Assembly: GCF_028748185.1 (NCBI RefSeq) | Contig: NZ_CP118164.1 | Span: 1,302,001 to 1,366,000 of the forward strand | Direction of reading: 5' to 3' | Length of the DNA stretch: 64,000 nt | Origin: Bremerella sp. P1 | GTDB taxonomy: Bacteria > Planctomycetota > Planctomycetia > Pirellulales > Pirellulaceae | Shown here: piece by piece, positions 43,430 through 52,337 of the stretch | How the letters are laid out: each line of letters opens with the position of its first letter | Numbering within the stretch: the first letter of the stretch is position 1 | Translations under genes and position numbers: made by a program | Notes under the pieces: model-generated | Databases searched by the model: none | Told to the model about the DNA's origin: nothing | Seen by the model: only the letters and a program-made list of their open reading frames with translations

Positions 43430-44902
43430 TTATTTCACCCAGCCAGCCTCACGCACGCCGGTCCCTTCGACACCAGTCAGCGAGTCACCCAGATCCTTAC
43501 GCACCGGCTCGGCCAGCTTCGAAAGGCGTTCGACCACATCGGGATGTTGGCTGGCCAGATTCTTGGTTTCGCCGGGGTCGCTATCCAGGTCGAACAGGCT
43601 CAGTTCGATATGTTCGACACGGCCACCATGTCGGCTGGCAATCCCCTCAATACCACTTTGAGTGATCGACTGGGCAGGGTTCTTACCCCAGTTCGATGGT
43701 TTCCCACCTTTGCCAGGCTCACCGGCCACGGTGATATAAGGATGGGGGAAATGCAGCTTCCACTTCCCACTGCGAACGGCCTGAAGACCGGTGCCGCCGA
43801 AGAAGAAGTAGGCATCGTGCGGCGTCTTGCCATCTTGGGTGAACAGTACATCCGCGATGTTAAGTCCGTCGATCTTTTTTGTGGGCATCTTGCCGCCGGC
43901 AACTTTGGTCAAAGTGGGCAGCAAATCGATCGACATGACAGGCTCGTCACATACGCGATCGGCAGGAATATGCCCTGGCCATCGCATGATGCATGGCACA
44001 CGAACGCCTCCTTCAAAGGTGGTTAGCTTGCCTTCGCGGAATGGGCCTGCGTCGCCGGCGTGTTCGCCGTAGCTGGGCCATGGTCCGTTGTCGCTGAAGA
44101 AGATGACAATTGTATTGTCCGCTAGTTTCAAGCGATCGAGAGTTCGCATTAGTTCGCCGACCGACCAATCGAGTTCTTCGATCACGTCGCCATACAAGCC
44201 ATGTTCGGTCTTCCCTTTAAACTGCTCGGAGGCAAAGATCGGCACGTGCGGCATGATTTGCGGAAGGTACAAAAAGAAAGGTCGATCCTTGTTGCGTTCG
44301 ATGAAGGATACCGCCTTTTCGGTGATTCGCTTGGTGAACTGGCTTTGATCGGGATCAAGTTCGACGACCGTTTCACCCTCGTACAAGGGATACGGAGGCA
44401 TCTCGGCGGCCAATACGGGATGGTACTTGGTGTTGTCGTTGGAATACGGAGTGCCAAACCACTCGTCGAACCCGTTTCGCGTCGGCCAGAACTCCATCAC
44501 CGTCCCCAGGTGCCACTTCCCCATACCGGCCGTCGCATAGCCCAAGTCTTTGAACATCTCGGGAAGCAGGTATTCGTCAGGGTGAATCCCATTCTTACTG
44601 GTGTGGTTGAGAGCCCCCTGCAGACTCACACGATTCGGGTAGCAGCCACTCATGAAAGCCGCACGACTAGCTGTACAAACAGGCTGGGCCACATAGAAGC
44701 TTGTAAATCGAGTCCCCTGCCCCGCCAGCTTATCGAGGTTCGGCGTACTAAACCCTTTCGCTCCCTGGCTGCTCATGTCACCGTATCCCATGTCGTCGGT
44801 TACGATCATGAGGACGTTGGGCAACTTATCCAAGGTGCCTTGGGCGACAGCGTCCGCGGCAAAGAGCAATAGAAAAGAGAAAACTAGGCAGGCAGGTTTC
44901 AT
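43430..44902 (-). CDS. Exported sulfatase (arylsulfatase A-like)
   Basis: Formylglycine-dependent sulfatase that removes sulfate esters, in planctomycetes mostly from algal polysaccharides. A signal peptide (MKPACLVFSFLLLFAADAVA) is followed by the metal Asp pair in MIVTDDMGYGD and the maturation motif C-T-A-S-R in PVCTASRAAFMSG, where Cys becomes formylglycine. MGKWHLG and FFSDNGPW carry further active-site Lys/His and Asp/Asn. The C-terminal subdomain ends near GVREAGWVK. ATG 44902 starts the signal peptide; an in-frame ATG at 44935 has no ribosome site. Length is 490 aa. No sulfatase-maturing enzyme gene is nearby. The substrate class cannot be read from the sequence alone. Confidence 0.95.
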   Translation of the reverse strand: MKPACLVFSFLLLFAADAVAQGTLDKLPNVLMIVTDDMGYGDMSSQGAKGFSTPNLDKLAGQGTRFTSFYVAQPVCTASRAAFMSGCYPNRVSLQGALNHTSKNGIHPDEYLLPEMFKDLGYATAGMGKWHLGTVMEFWPTRNGFDEWFGTPYSNDNTKYHPVLAAEMPPYPLYEGETVVELDPDQSQFTKRITEKAVSFIERNKDRPFFLYLPQIMPHVPIFASEQFKGKTEHGLYGDVIEELDWSVGELMRTLDRLKLADNTIVIFFSDNGPWPSYGEHAGDAGPFREGKLTTFEGGVRVPCIMRWPGHIPADRVCDEPVMSIDLLPTLTKVAGGKMPTKKIDGLNIADVLFTQDGKTPHDAYFFFGGTGLQAVRSGKWKLHFPHPYITVAGEPGKGGKPSNWGKNPAQSITQSGIEGIASRHGGRVEHIELSLFDLDSDPGETKNLASQHPDVVERLSKLAEPVRKDLGDSLTGVEGTGVREAGWVK

Positions 44903-44976
44903 GATGGAATCTCTTGGGAATAGTTCCAGGGGCAAAGAGGCCTCCCATTGTGAAATCCCGAACGCAGTGCGTCAAC

Positions 44977-45042
44977 AAAAAAGCGGGTCGAGAAGTCTCC
45001 CACGATGCTGCCTGCTCGTGGTTAAACTCTCGAACCCGCTTG
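44977..45042 (-). terminator. Rho-independent terminator of the DUF1559/lipoprotein unit
   Basis: Minus strand: AAGCGGGTTCGAGAG pairs with CTTCTCGACCCGCTT around an inner CCACGA/TCGTGG hairpin, followed by six T residues. It lies downstream of the lipoprotein gene and upstream of the sulfatase. Confidence 0.85.
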
Positions 45043-45076
45043 CTTAGGTTCCATCGGTCGCCGTAGCGACAGAAGT

Positions 45077-45553
45077 CTAGCGACGTCCGCCTGTTTGCAG
45101 AGTCATTCGCCGTTTCTCGTCAGCCGTGAGGCCGTTTCGGGGCTGCAGTTCATCCCCTTCCAGAGTCACATCCAAAGTCGGATTAGAAGCAGCGATATCC
45201 ATCTCGAGCGTCGACTCCGAATTGAACTTGGGTGGAACAAACTGGAACATGATTGGCTGTGCTTCCGGAATTCGATCGGAAGGTGGAGTTTCGCCAATCT
45301 TCTTCTCGGCGGTAATTTTCACCAAACGTTTGCCAGGCGTCGTCTGCAGTTTGAACTTACCGTCGACGATTTCGGCACTGGCAAAATGACCTTCGCCAAC
45401 CGGCTGCAGTTCGATATAGCCTTTCTGGATTGGTTGCCCGTTCCAGGTGGCTGTACCATCGACCGTCATTTTGCCATCTCCGTTGCACCCAACGAGTGCA
45501 ACGAGGACCAATAAAGCTGAGCACATCAGGCTGCGAGATGAGGTGATCGCCAT
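45077..45553 (-). CDS. Planctomycete-type lipoprotein with Ig/transthyretin-like domain
   Basis: Small exported lipoprotein: signal peptide ending LVLVALVGC, with Cys23 as the lipidation site. The mature part opens MTVDGTATWNGQPIQKGYIELQPVGEG and continues FKLQTTPGKRLVKITAEKK, the pattern of the carboxypeptidase-regulatory (transthyretin-like) beta-sandwich found in hundreds of copies in planctomycete genomes, nearly always beside a DUF1559 gene as here. Length is 158 aa. It follows the DUF1559 gene by 56 nt on the same strand and ends at a strong terminator, so the two form one unit. Its function is not known. Confidence 0.9.
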   Translation of the reverse strand: MAITSSRSLMCSALLVLVALVGCNGDGKMTVDGTATWNGQPIQKGYIELQPVGEGHFASAEIVDGKFKLQTTPGKRLVKITAEKKIGETPPSDRIPEAQPIMFQFVPPKFNSESTLEMDIAASNPTLDVTLEGDELQPRNGLTADEKRRMTLQTGGRR

Positions 45554-45609
45554 GATGTCATATCTCCAGTTCGATAAGGACGTTGTTGGGAACGAAGTGC
45601 CAGGGCCGA

Positions 45610-46566
45610 TTAGTATTCGGCCAGGACTTCACCGCCACTGCGAGTACCCAATCCACGCCACACCGTCAGGTTGACCGTTTCAGCGACGAAGCGAACCGAA
45701 CCATCGGTCAGGGCCACGTTCACGCCACCTGGATGCCAGCTACGTGGAGCAACGACGTTGGCACCCCAGTCCCAGTCGGCATGCTGGGTACACTTCTGTC
45801 CCAACGCACCACCCAGGTTCAAGTGGCAGCGATTGGTACGATCATTCGCATCAGCATTTGGGGTCAGGAAGGTCGTGAAGCCGGCCCCCATGGCCACTTG
45901 CGTACGACCCATGCTGCTCCAGTAGTCTTCTTCTGAAGGGGTGATGATTTCCGAGAACAACAGCGTGTTGGAAAGACCGTCGGTACAATCACGCAGTCCG
46001 GCTGCCTTCTCAGGAATGAACATACCGGCCTTACCAGCGTAGCCGTCGACCACGTTCCAAGGCGTACCCGAGTTGAAATTCGAGTCGCCATAACAAACGA
46101 CGTAGTTATGCAACGCGCTCTGCCAGTCGTCGACACCTTGTTCCTGAATCTTGGAGTCGTCGGAAGGACAAAGCATCGCATCGAGAAGTTGCATCCGAGC
46201 GTAGCTGCGAACCGAAGCACCACCATTGATTTTTTCGTTTAGGTTCAGCTCTTCGTACATCGCGTTTTCTTCGATGAACGGCAGGATGTAACAGTACCAC
46301 GAGTAGGAATCGCGTCCCCAAGCGGCATTGTTGTAGCTACCCGCTGGAAGCTTACCGTAGGTATCGTGATGATTGTGCATCGCCAAAGCGAGCTGCTTTT
46401 GTTGGTTGGTGCACTGCATGCGGCGAGCGGCTTCGCGAGCCTGTTGAACGGCAGGCAACAACAAAGCAATCAAAACGCCTATGATGGCGATCACCACCAG
46501 AAGTTCGACCAGAGTAAAACCACGCCGAGGAAGACGTCCCAACGAATTGCAAGAGGCTTTGCACAT
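45610..46566 (-). CDS. DUF1559 protein with type IV pilin-like N-terminus
   Basis: Pseudopilin-like protein. The N-terminus has a prepilin peptidase site and pilin helix: RRGFTLVELLVVIAIIGVLIALLLPAVQQAREAARR, with the family's conserved follow-on MQCTNQQKQLALAMHNHHDTYGKLP. The C-terminal DUF1559 part ends with VALTDGSVRFVAETV (the 'H...DG' end motif). These are the most amplified proteins in planctomycetes and are thought to be surface or secretion-system pilins. ATG 46566 is used; the frame extends three codons further upstream. Length is 318 aa. It is first in the unit with the lipoprotein gene. Confidence 0.94.
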   Translation of the reverse strand: MCKASCNSLGRLPRRGFTLVELLVVIAIIGVLIALLLPAVQQAREAARRMQCTNQQKQLALAMHNHHDTYGKLPAGSYNNAAWGRDSYSWYCYILPFIEENAMYEELNLNEKINGGASVRSYARMQLLDAMLCPSDDSKIQEQGVDDWQSALHNYVVCYGDSNFNSGTPWNVVDGYAGKAGMFIPEKAAGLRDCTDGLSNTLLFSEIITPSEEDYWSSMGRTQVAMGAGFTTFLTPNADANDRTNRCHLNLGGALGQKCTQHADWDWGANVVAPRSWHPGGVNVALTDGSVRFVAETVNLTVWRGLGTRSGGEVLAEY

Positions 46567-47017
46567 GACTAACAACCTTTGAAAAAAGAGGAGGCAGATT
46601 GGCGGCTAAGTTATGAGGCGCTTAGCACGTGTTTTATTAGGACTCGTAATAAGCCCTGAGCGAGAAATGTAAAAAAGGAAAACGCGCCGAAAAGACGGCA
46701 AATCGATCAGCGGCGAGAAAGTCGAGATAAAACATAGACAAGGAGGCTGACCTGTCCTTTATCTTCGCTTACCGCGCCAAGCGATTTCTTTAGAATAGCA
46801 CCGGTAACGAGATCTCCCAATGAAACATTATTCATACATGCCTCACTAATTTACATGTACAATTACAGGGTGTTTTGTTGCAAAAGCTCCGATGGTCGCT
46901 AAGCAATTTGCCACGATTCTTTCCAGAAAAGTTGCAAAGTTTTGCCTCTCATGGGAAGAATGAGAGGTAAATCACCACTCACCGTATCGCTCGCCCCCTT
47001 AACGGAATTTCCCCCTC
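46567..47017. other. Divergent intergenic region, DUF1559 gene and sulfatase
   Basis: 451 bases, AT-rich in parts. It contains TAGAAT (46791-46796) facing the sulfatase and a TACATGTA palindrome near 46852. No gene, RNA or terminator was recognised. Confidence 0.45.
46791..46796 (+). promoter_or_regulatory. TAGAAT, candidate -10 box for the sulfatase at 47018
   Basis: TAGAAT in TTTAGAATAGC, 222 nt before the start codon, so a long leader would result. Weak evidence; listed because the hexamer recurs. Confidence 0.2.
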
Positions 47018-48397
47018 ATGTATCGTTCGCTTGTCCCCCTCCTGTTGTCACTCTTGTTTATCACGGCACTCCAGGCAGCTGACCGTCCCAACGTGCTGTT
47101 CATCGCGGTAGACGACCTTCGTCCCGAGTTGGGCTGTTACGGCAAGCCGCACATCCATTCGCCTAATATTGATCGCTTAGCGTCGCAGGGAACGGTCTTC
47201 GAACGTGCTTACTGCATGGTTCCAACTTGCGGAGCCTCGCGTGCTGCGCTGATGACGAGCATTCGGCCTGCCCCTAAACGATTCGTGACGCATCTCGCCT
47301 CGGCCGAGAAAGAAGTACCGAACATCACCACGCTGAATACTCACTTCAAGAATGCAGGCTACACGACGATCTCCAACGGAAAGATCTTTCATCACCCCAG
47401 CGACAATGCAAAAGGATGGACGGAAGAACCGTGGCGACCAAAGGCACCGGCATATAAATTGCCCGAGAGCATTGCTGCATCGAAGACAACTCCCAAGGGT
47501 CGCGGCCCTGCCTACGAATCGGCCAACGTGAAAGATGATTTCTATGCCGATGGAAAGCTGGCCAACAAGGCAGTCAACGACCTGCAAAGACTGAAGGAAA
47601 AGAACGAACCGTTCTTTCTGGCAGTCGGCTTCTTCAAACCTCACCTCCCATTTGTGGCTCCGAAGAAGTACTGGGATCTTTACGACCCGGATACGATCTC
47701 ACTACCAGAAACTTATCACCGTCCGAAGAATGCTCCAGATGCCGCTATTCACAACTCTGGCGAACTCCGCGCATACGCTGGCATTCCGAAAAAGGGTCCC
47801 GTCAGTGACGAAACGGCGCTGAACATGATTCGCGGATACTACGCATGCGTCAGCTACACCGATGCTAACATCGGCAAGCTACTAGATGAACTCGATCGTC
47901 TGGAACTAGCAGACAACACGATCGTGGTCCTTTGGGGCGATCACGGCTGGAACCTGGGCGAGCACACTCTCTGGTGTAAGCATTCCTGTTTTGAAACGTC
48001 GATGCACGCTCCGTTGATCGTAAAGGTCCCAGGCAAGTACGCCGGACAGAAGACCGCTGCATTGACTGAATTCGTGGACATCTATCCTTCGTTGTGCCAG
48101 TTGTGCGGACTCGAAACTCCGCAGCATTGCCAAGGCGAAAGCTTCGTGCCGCTGTTGGAAGATCCGACCGCTGCCGGCAAACCATTTGCCATCGGCCGTT
48201 TCGGAGCTGGTGATACGATTCGCACCGACAAGTTTCGCTACACGGAATACTCATCGAAGCAACAAGACGTGCACGCCAAGATGCTGTACGACCATGAAGC
48301 AGATCCTCAAGAGGACACCAATATTGTTGGTCGTCCCAAGCTTACCGGTGCGGTCGAAGGGTTGTCTCAGCAACTCAATGCCAACAAAGGCAAATAG
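47018..48397 (+). CDS. Exported sulfatase (iduronate-2-sulfatase type)
   Basis: Formylglycine sulfatase of the iduronate-2-sulfatase-like group. A signal peptide (MYRSLVPLLLSLLFITALQAA) precedes LFIAVDDLRPELGCYG (metal Asp pair) and PTCGASRAALMTS, where Cys in C-G-A-S-R is converted to formylglycine. The C-terminal half has WGDHGWNLGEHTLWCKHS, the hallmark that sets this group apart from arylsulfatase A types such as the one at 43430. SNGKIFHH and FVDIYPSLCQLCGL are also typical. Length is 459 aa. It is transcribed alone and followed by a hairpin. The substrate is probably a sulfated uronic acid or related sugar, by family. Confidence 0.94.
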   Translation: MYRSLVPLLLSLLFITALQAADRPNVLFIAVDDLRPELGCYGKPHIHSPNIDRLASQGTVFERAYCMVPTCGASRAALMTSIRPAPKRFVTHLASAEKEVPNITTLNTHFKNAGYTTISNGKIFHHPSDNAKGWTEEPWRPKAPAYKLPESIAASKTTPKGRGPAYESANVKDDFYADGKLANKAVNDLQRLKEKNEPFFLAVGFFKPHLPFVAPKKYWDLYDPDTISLPETYHRPKNAPDAAIHNSGELRAYAGIPKKGPVSDETALNMIRGYYACVSYTDANIGKLLDELDRLELADNTIVVLWGDHGWNLGEHTLWCKHSCFETSMHAPLIVKVPGKYAGQKTAALTEFVDIYPSLCQLCGLETPQHCQGESFVPLLEDPTAAGKPFAIGRFGAGDTIRTDKFRYTEYSSKQQDVHAKMLYDHEADPQEDTNIVGRPKLTGAVEGLSQQLNANKGK

Positions 48398-48428
48398 TCT
48401 CTACGCGGTAAACGCTCAGAAATCAAGA

Positions 48429-48459
48429 TATGCCCGCTTGTAACGATTGTGCGGGCATA
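48429..48459 (+). terminator. Hairpin after the sulfatase gene
   Basis: Perfect 9-bp stem TATGCCCGC / GCGGGCATA with a 13-nt loop, 32 nt after the stop. There is no T-run, so it may be only a 3'-end stabilising structure. Confidence 0.5.
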
Positions 48460-48601
48460 GAACGTGGCTCGTCTGCGCCATGCCGCAATCGCCTTCAAAG
48501 CCAGCGAAAAGATCCTCAATTCAAATCTATCTTTCCCCGTCACCGGAAGACATTCCGAAGGGATAGACATCCAACAACGATTTGAATGTGGGCAGAAACT
48601 A

Positions 48602-49969
48602 ATGTTTGGACTTATTTCCACCCAGTTTGCGAACTGGTTCCGTGGTACGAAATCATCTTTGCGCGCCGTTGATGCGGAAACGACCACCAACGAAGTCTCA
48701 GCACTTGAGACAGCGATTGACCGTTCGATGCTGGTCATCGAATTCAACTTGGATGAAACCGTTCGCACGGCCAATGACCGATTCTTAAGCACGTTCGGTT
48801 TCACGCGTGAAGAACTAGCAGGCAAGCATCACCGGGAGCTGGTCGATCCCCACGAAGCAGCAAGCGACGCCTACCGTGCTTTCTGGACCAAGCTAAACGC
48901 AGGGGAATACGTAGCTGGCCGGTTCCTCCGGTTCAACAAGAGCGGCCAACCCGTTTTGCTGGAAGCTAGGTACAACCCCATCTTTGACAAAAACGGCAAG
49001 CCATCGAAGGTCGTCAAAATCGCCATCGACATCACGAGCCGCCTAGAGGAGCAGCAAGAGCAAACTCGCCTGAAGAACATGATCGAGAACCTTCCGCTGA
49101 ACATCATGTTCGCGGATCGAGACCTGATCATTCGCTATGTGAACCCTGCTTCGCGCGAGACGTTCAAGAAGATTGCACACCTGCTCCCGGTTCCTATCGA
49201 GGAAGTTATTGGCTCGCCGCTGGGCATCTTCCACGCAAACCCACAGCACCAGGAACAAATCCTGAACGACCCGGCCAACCTGCCGATGAAGGCCCAGTTT
49301 CACCTCGGGTCGGAAGTCATCCAGCTGAACGTCAGTGCCATCTACGACAACGCTGGCAACTACACCGGCCCGATGGCATGCTGGAGCATTGAAACCGAGC
49401 GGCACGAGATTCGAGGCCAAGTCAACAACCTGGCAAACGTGGGTAACTCGGTTGCCGGTAGCGTGAACGAGATGGCGGCCGCCATGGATGAGATCAGCAG
49501 CCGCATCGTACGTAATGCCGAATTGGCGGAAGATACCAATCACCAGGTCTCCGACGCTGGCTCATGGATTCATCAGTTATCGGAAAGCAGCCAAGAGATT
49601 GGCGGTATCGTGAACACGATCCAGGACCTTGCCGAGCAGACCAATCTGCTGGCCCTTAACGCCACCATCGAATCGGCCAGAGCCGGAGAAGCCGGACGTG
49701 GATTCGCCGTGGTTGCCAACGAAGTAAAATCGCTGGCCAACAGCACATCGGAAGCGACGAAGAACATCGGCGAGCGAATCCGTATCATTCGCGATAATAT
49801 TCAGCGCGTGGTTGATACCAATAAGAACATCACCACCAGCGTGGCCGAAGTTAATCAGAACAGCAATGCGGTCGCTGCCGCCGTCGAAGAGCAGAGCGCC
49901 ATCGTGCAGGGCATGAAGCAGACTTCCGATCACCTGGTCGAACTGGCCGACGAACTCAAAAAGCTTTAA
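48602..49969 (+). CDS. Soluble PAS-PAS methyl-accepting chemotaxis protein
   Basis: Cytoplasmic chemoreceptor: no membrane helix. Two PAS domains (about 40-160, [20 protein letters not shown]; and about 165-295, with the PAS-like [16 protein letters not shown]) lead into the signalling domain (about 305-455). The receptor tip is well kept: [40 protein letters not shown], the CheA/CheW contact region. ATG 48602 was chosen because the codons upstream (frame open to 48464) are not domain-like, although no strong Shine-Dalgarno is present. Length is 455 aa. No che or flagellar gene is near. PAS input suggests redox, light or small-ligand sensing; a cofactor cannot be named. Confidence 0.93.
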   Translation: MFGLISTQFANWFRGTKSSLRAVDAETTTNEVSALETAIDRSMLVIEFNLDETVRTANDRFLSTFGFTREELAGKHHRELVDPHEAASDAYRAFWTKLNAGEYVAGRFLRFNKSGQPVLLEARYNPIFDKNGKPSKVVKIAIDITSRLEEQQEQTRLKNMIENLPLNIMFADRDLIIRYVNPASRETFKKIAHLLPVPIEEVIGSPLGIFHANPQHQEQILNDPANLPMKAQFHLGSEVIQLNVSAIYDNAGNYTGPMACWSIETERHEIRGQVNNLANVGNSVAGSVNEMAAAMDEISSRIVRNAELAEDTNHQVSDAGSWIHQLSESSQEIGGIVNTIQDLAEQTNLLALNATIESARAGEAGRGFAVVANEVKSLANSTSEATKNIGERIRIIRDNIQRVVDTNKNITTSVAEVNQNSNAVAAAVEEQSAIVQGMKQTSDHLVELADELKKL

Positions 49970-50018
49970 GGCGTACGCCTGAGTTCGCAACCTCGTAAAA
50001 ACAGGCAAGGCTTGGTAT

Positions 50019-50051
50019 CTTAACGGTTAAGAGTTCCTCTTAACCGTTAAG
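50019..50051. repeat. Perfect 15-bp hairpin with nested TTAACSGTTAA
   Basis: CTTAACGGTTAAGAG (50019-50033), TTC, CTCTTAACCGTTAAG (50037-50051). Each arm contains the palindrome-like TTAACSGTTAA. It lies 50 nt after the chemoreceptor stop and 26 nt before the next start, so it could be a terminator (poor T-tract: CCATTTCTT), an operator or an RNA switch. Confidence 0.7.
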
Positions 50052-50077
50052 CCATTTCTTGCCCCTCGAGATCGCCC

Positions 50078-50401
50078 TTGAAATACTTCTACTTCGACAG
50101 TGTCACGCAAGAAGGCATCGAATCGAATGCGACGATCGATGGCCAGGAAGCCGACATCCTGAACAAGTGGCAAACTCTCTCGCCGCAGCACGGCTCTTTC
50201 CTGGGCGTCTACTGCGAGGATGGCCAGATCATCCAGTTCATGTGGGAAGAGAATTACCTTCAACTCGACATTCCTGATGCCGACCGCGGCGGCTCGATGC
50301 AAAAACCGGTGACCCCCGACGAAGCGAGTGATTTGCTCGTCCAAGCGATTCGCGGTGCCTGCCCGAGCGATATTCCTGGCCTCGAATTTTTTCAGTGGTA
50401 A
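50078..50401 (+). CDS. Small conserved-looking protein of unknown function (107 aa)
   Basis: Not recognised. The protein is soluble, acidic and mixed alpha/beta: MKYFYFDSVTQEGIESNATIDGQ then QHGSFLGVYCEDGQIIQFMWEENYLQLDIPDADRGGSMQKPVTPDEASDLLVQAIRG. The pattern (strand, strand, edge strand with Trp, then helix) resembles small SMI1/immunity-type or ankyrin-free stress proteins, but no family can be named. The start is TTG 50078; there is no ATG and no good ribosome site, so the start is uncertain. The stop TAA overlaps the ribosome site of the next gene (8-nt gap), which suggests coupling. It sits directly behind the 15-bp hairpin. Confidence 0.65.
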   Translation: MKYFYFDSVTQEGIESNATIDGQEADILNKWQTLSPQHGSFLGVYCEDGQIIQFMWEENYLQLDIPDADRGGSMQKPVTPDEASDLLVQAIRGACPSDIPGLEFFQW

Positions 50402-50409
50402 GGGAAGCG

Positions 50410-50769
50410 ATGGCCAAATGCGACGAAGGTTATCTTTGCGACGTCTGTGGACAACCGGTCGAACGTCTCTTTGAAAGTGACCTGTACCTGCGATTTGTGA
50501 TCGGGATGCTCGATCCTGAGGTCCTGCACACCACACCTGAGCGGCATACTAAGTGCAATCCGGCACTGGCGCAGTTTATCGTGCACGAAAAATTTACACC
50601 GGTTGAGTGTCCCGGCGACTTTGATAAGCGAAATCTCGATCCTGATTTCGTCCGTCAACGTGAAGAACTGGTCAGCCGCGGCTACGATCGCCTCCGTGAA
50701 TTGGCCCGCTTGGACCTGCCGATCGTCGACTACCCACTGCCCGAGTTTCGCGGGAAGTTCGCGAAGTAG
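50410..50769 (+). CDS. Small protein of unknown function with N-terminal CxxC (119 aa)
   Basis: Not recognised. The N-terminus MAKCDEGYLCDVCGQPVERLFESDLYLRFVIG has a CDVC pair and a nearby Cys, which could bind zinc with Cys4 or the later Cys near 44. The remainder is helical (FVRQREELVSRGYDRLRELARLD). AAGGGA lies 5 nt before ATG 50410; an in-frame GTG at 50395 overlaps the previous gene and is less likely. It forms a two-gene unit with the 107-aa protein. The stop TAG abuts the convergent ROK gene's stop with no spacer. Confidence 0.72.
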   Translation: MAKCDEGYLCDVCGQPVERLFESDLYLRFVIGMLDPEVLHTTPERHTKCNPALAQFIVHEKFTPVECPGDFDKRNLDPDFVRQREELVSRGYDRLRELARLDLPIVDYPLPEFRGKFAK

Positions 50770-51732
50770 CTACTTTTCTAATGACTGCCTGGCCAGCAGA
50801 AGCGCCCCTTGCACAACGACGGCCTCCCCCAATTCGGCCCGGACGATTTCGTAGCTATTGGCCAGGGGCGGAAAGACATACGTCGCGACGTTTTCTTTCA
50901 GCGGCTTCAGGAAAAGTTCTTCTGGCATCAGGGATACGCCGCCGCCGATGATGACAACCTCTGGTGCCATCAGGGTAATCATCTGACCGATGGCCCAACC
51001 CAGCGTTTCGACCGCATCGTTCAAGACCGCACGGGCAATGCTGTTTCCCCGAGCCGCGGCCTCGGCAATGTTTTGCGTGGTAAGCATCTCGATATTGCCA
51101 TCGCAGCAGTTCATTAGTTCCCAGTAGTCGTCCCCTTGATCCTCTGAAGTGATGCTTTTCAGAATGTGACGAACTTCCGTCATGATGCCAAAGCCGGACG
51201 ATTCCGCTTCGACTGTGTTCGCCGCTTCCGAGTGCAGCACGCCGGGACGCAGGTGACCAATCTCAGCAAACGCCGGCCTGCTGGTCCCCATGAGCTTTCC
51301 ATCGATGACATACCCGCCACCGATTCCACTCCCCACGGTCACGTAGAACGAGCTTTGCTTCCCCTTGCCTGCACCGAGGGTCGCCTCGGCGAGTGCTGCC
51401 GTATCACAATCATTGCGGATTACGGTCGGAACACCAAACTGATCACGGCACCAGTGAGCCAGCGGGAATTGATCCCAACCTTCGACCTGGTGGCTTCTGG
51501 TGATGATCCCGGTCTTCGCGTCCAAGGGGCCGCCAAACCCGATACCCATCGCGTCGACGTCATGCTGAGATTGAAGCGAACGGATCATCGCTTCTAACTG
51601 GTGACGAATCCCTTCGGCGCCCTTGGCCGGTACGATCGTTTCACGAAGCGAACATACCGCTTCCAGCGAATCCGCAGCGGCCAAGGTCACTTGTAATTTG
51701 GTTCCGCCAATTTCGACGCCAACGACGTTCAT
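50770..51732 (-). CDS. ROK-family sugar kinase-like protein lacking the zinc motif
   Basis: Actin-like ATPase fold of the ROK family: N-terminal phosphate loop GVEIGGTKLQV (5-15), catalytic Asp108 in RNDCDTAALAE, second loop VTVGSGIGGGYVIDG (131-145) and EIGH (157-160). In sugar-kinase ROKs EIGH is followed by a CxCGxxGCxE zinc site; here the stretch is LRPGVLHSEAANTVEAESSG with no Cys. So sugar binding may differ, or zinc is not needed. Length is 320 aa. ATG 51732 overlaps the SIS gene stop as ATGA, so both are coupled. A sugar or sugar-phosphate kinase acting with the isomerase is a fair guess. Confidence 0.88.
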   Translation of the reverse strand: MNVVGVEIGGTKLQVTLAAADSLEAVCSLRETIVPAKGAEGIRHQLEAMIRSLQSQHDVDAMGIGFGGPLDAKTGIITRSHQVEGWDQFPLAHWCRDQFGVPTVIRNDCDTAALAEATLGAGKGKQSSFYVTVGSGIGGGYVIDGKLMGTSRPAFAEIGHLRPGVLHSEAANTVEAESSGFGIMTEVRHILKSITSEDQGDDYWELMNCCDGNIEMLTTQNIAEAAARGNSIARAVLNDAVETLGWAIGQMITLMAPEVVIIGGGVSLMPEELFLKPLKENVATYVFPPLANSYEIVRAELGEAVVVQGALLLARQSLEK

Positions 51733-52337
51733 TTTGCGTAGCGGCCTTCATCGTTGATGCGGGCAAAGACGTCATTCAGCACCCAGTGAAAAATGGCCAG
51801 GTGAATGCTTTCGACCATGCCCATGTCATCCAACGGAACGTGGAAGCTATGGTGCGCCAGATCACGGAGTTGACCGCCGCCGTAGCCCGTCAGGCCCAAG
51901 GTCTTGAGCCCATGTCGATTGGCCCAGTCGACTGCCTTCAAGACATTGTCGCTGTTACCGCTGCCGCTGATCGCCAGCACGACATCCCCTTCCTGTCCAT
52001 AGTTCATCACCTGCTGCAGGAAGATCTGGTCGTAACCGATGTCGTTACCCACGGCCATGATCCAGCCGGCGTTGTCGGTCAAACTGAGAACCTTCAGGCG
52101 ACGTAGCGATTCGTCTCCCAGGTCTTTCTCACGAAGAGAGCTCTTGCCGAAGTCTTCGGCCATGTGACTGGCGTTACAGCCGCTGCCGCCGTTTCCGAAA
52201 ATGTAAACGAACTTGCCGTTTTCGTAGGCCTCGTAGACCAGGTCGGCCCACTTCTTGATCTGCGCCTGATCCAGCTTGTCGAGTTCGGCCTTGAAGCGAT
52301 CGATATAGGCCGCGATGTCGAGAGATGCTCCGAGCAT
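51729..52337 (-). CDS. SIS-domain isomerase (GmhA/phosphoheptose isomerase-like)
   Basis: Sugar isomerase fold, 202 aa, closest in pattern to sedoheptulose-7-phosphate isomerase. The phosphate loop is FGNGGSGCNASHMAED, with the catalytic-type Glu in MAED. The second loop is LAISGSGNSDNVLKA, and the C-terminal helix GMVESIHLAIFHWVL carries the His of GmhA. The long N-terminal helix (IAAYIDRFKAELDKL) is also shared. The start overlaps the MFS stop by one base (TAATG) and the stop overlaps the ROK start by four. The product could feed heptose or amino-sugar synthesis; no other heptose gene is present. Confidence 0.88.
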   Translation of the reverse strand: MLGASLDIAAYIDRFKAELDKLDQAQIKKWADLVYEAYENGKFVYIFGNGGSGCNASHMAEDFGKSSLREKDLGDESLRRLKVLSLTDNAGWIMAVGNDIGYDQIFLQQVMNYGQEGDVVLAISGSGNSDNVLKAVDWANRHGLKTLGLTGYGGGQLRDLAHHSFHVPLDDMGMVESIHLAIFHWVLNDVFARINDEGRYAK

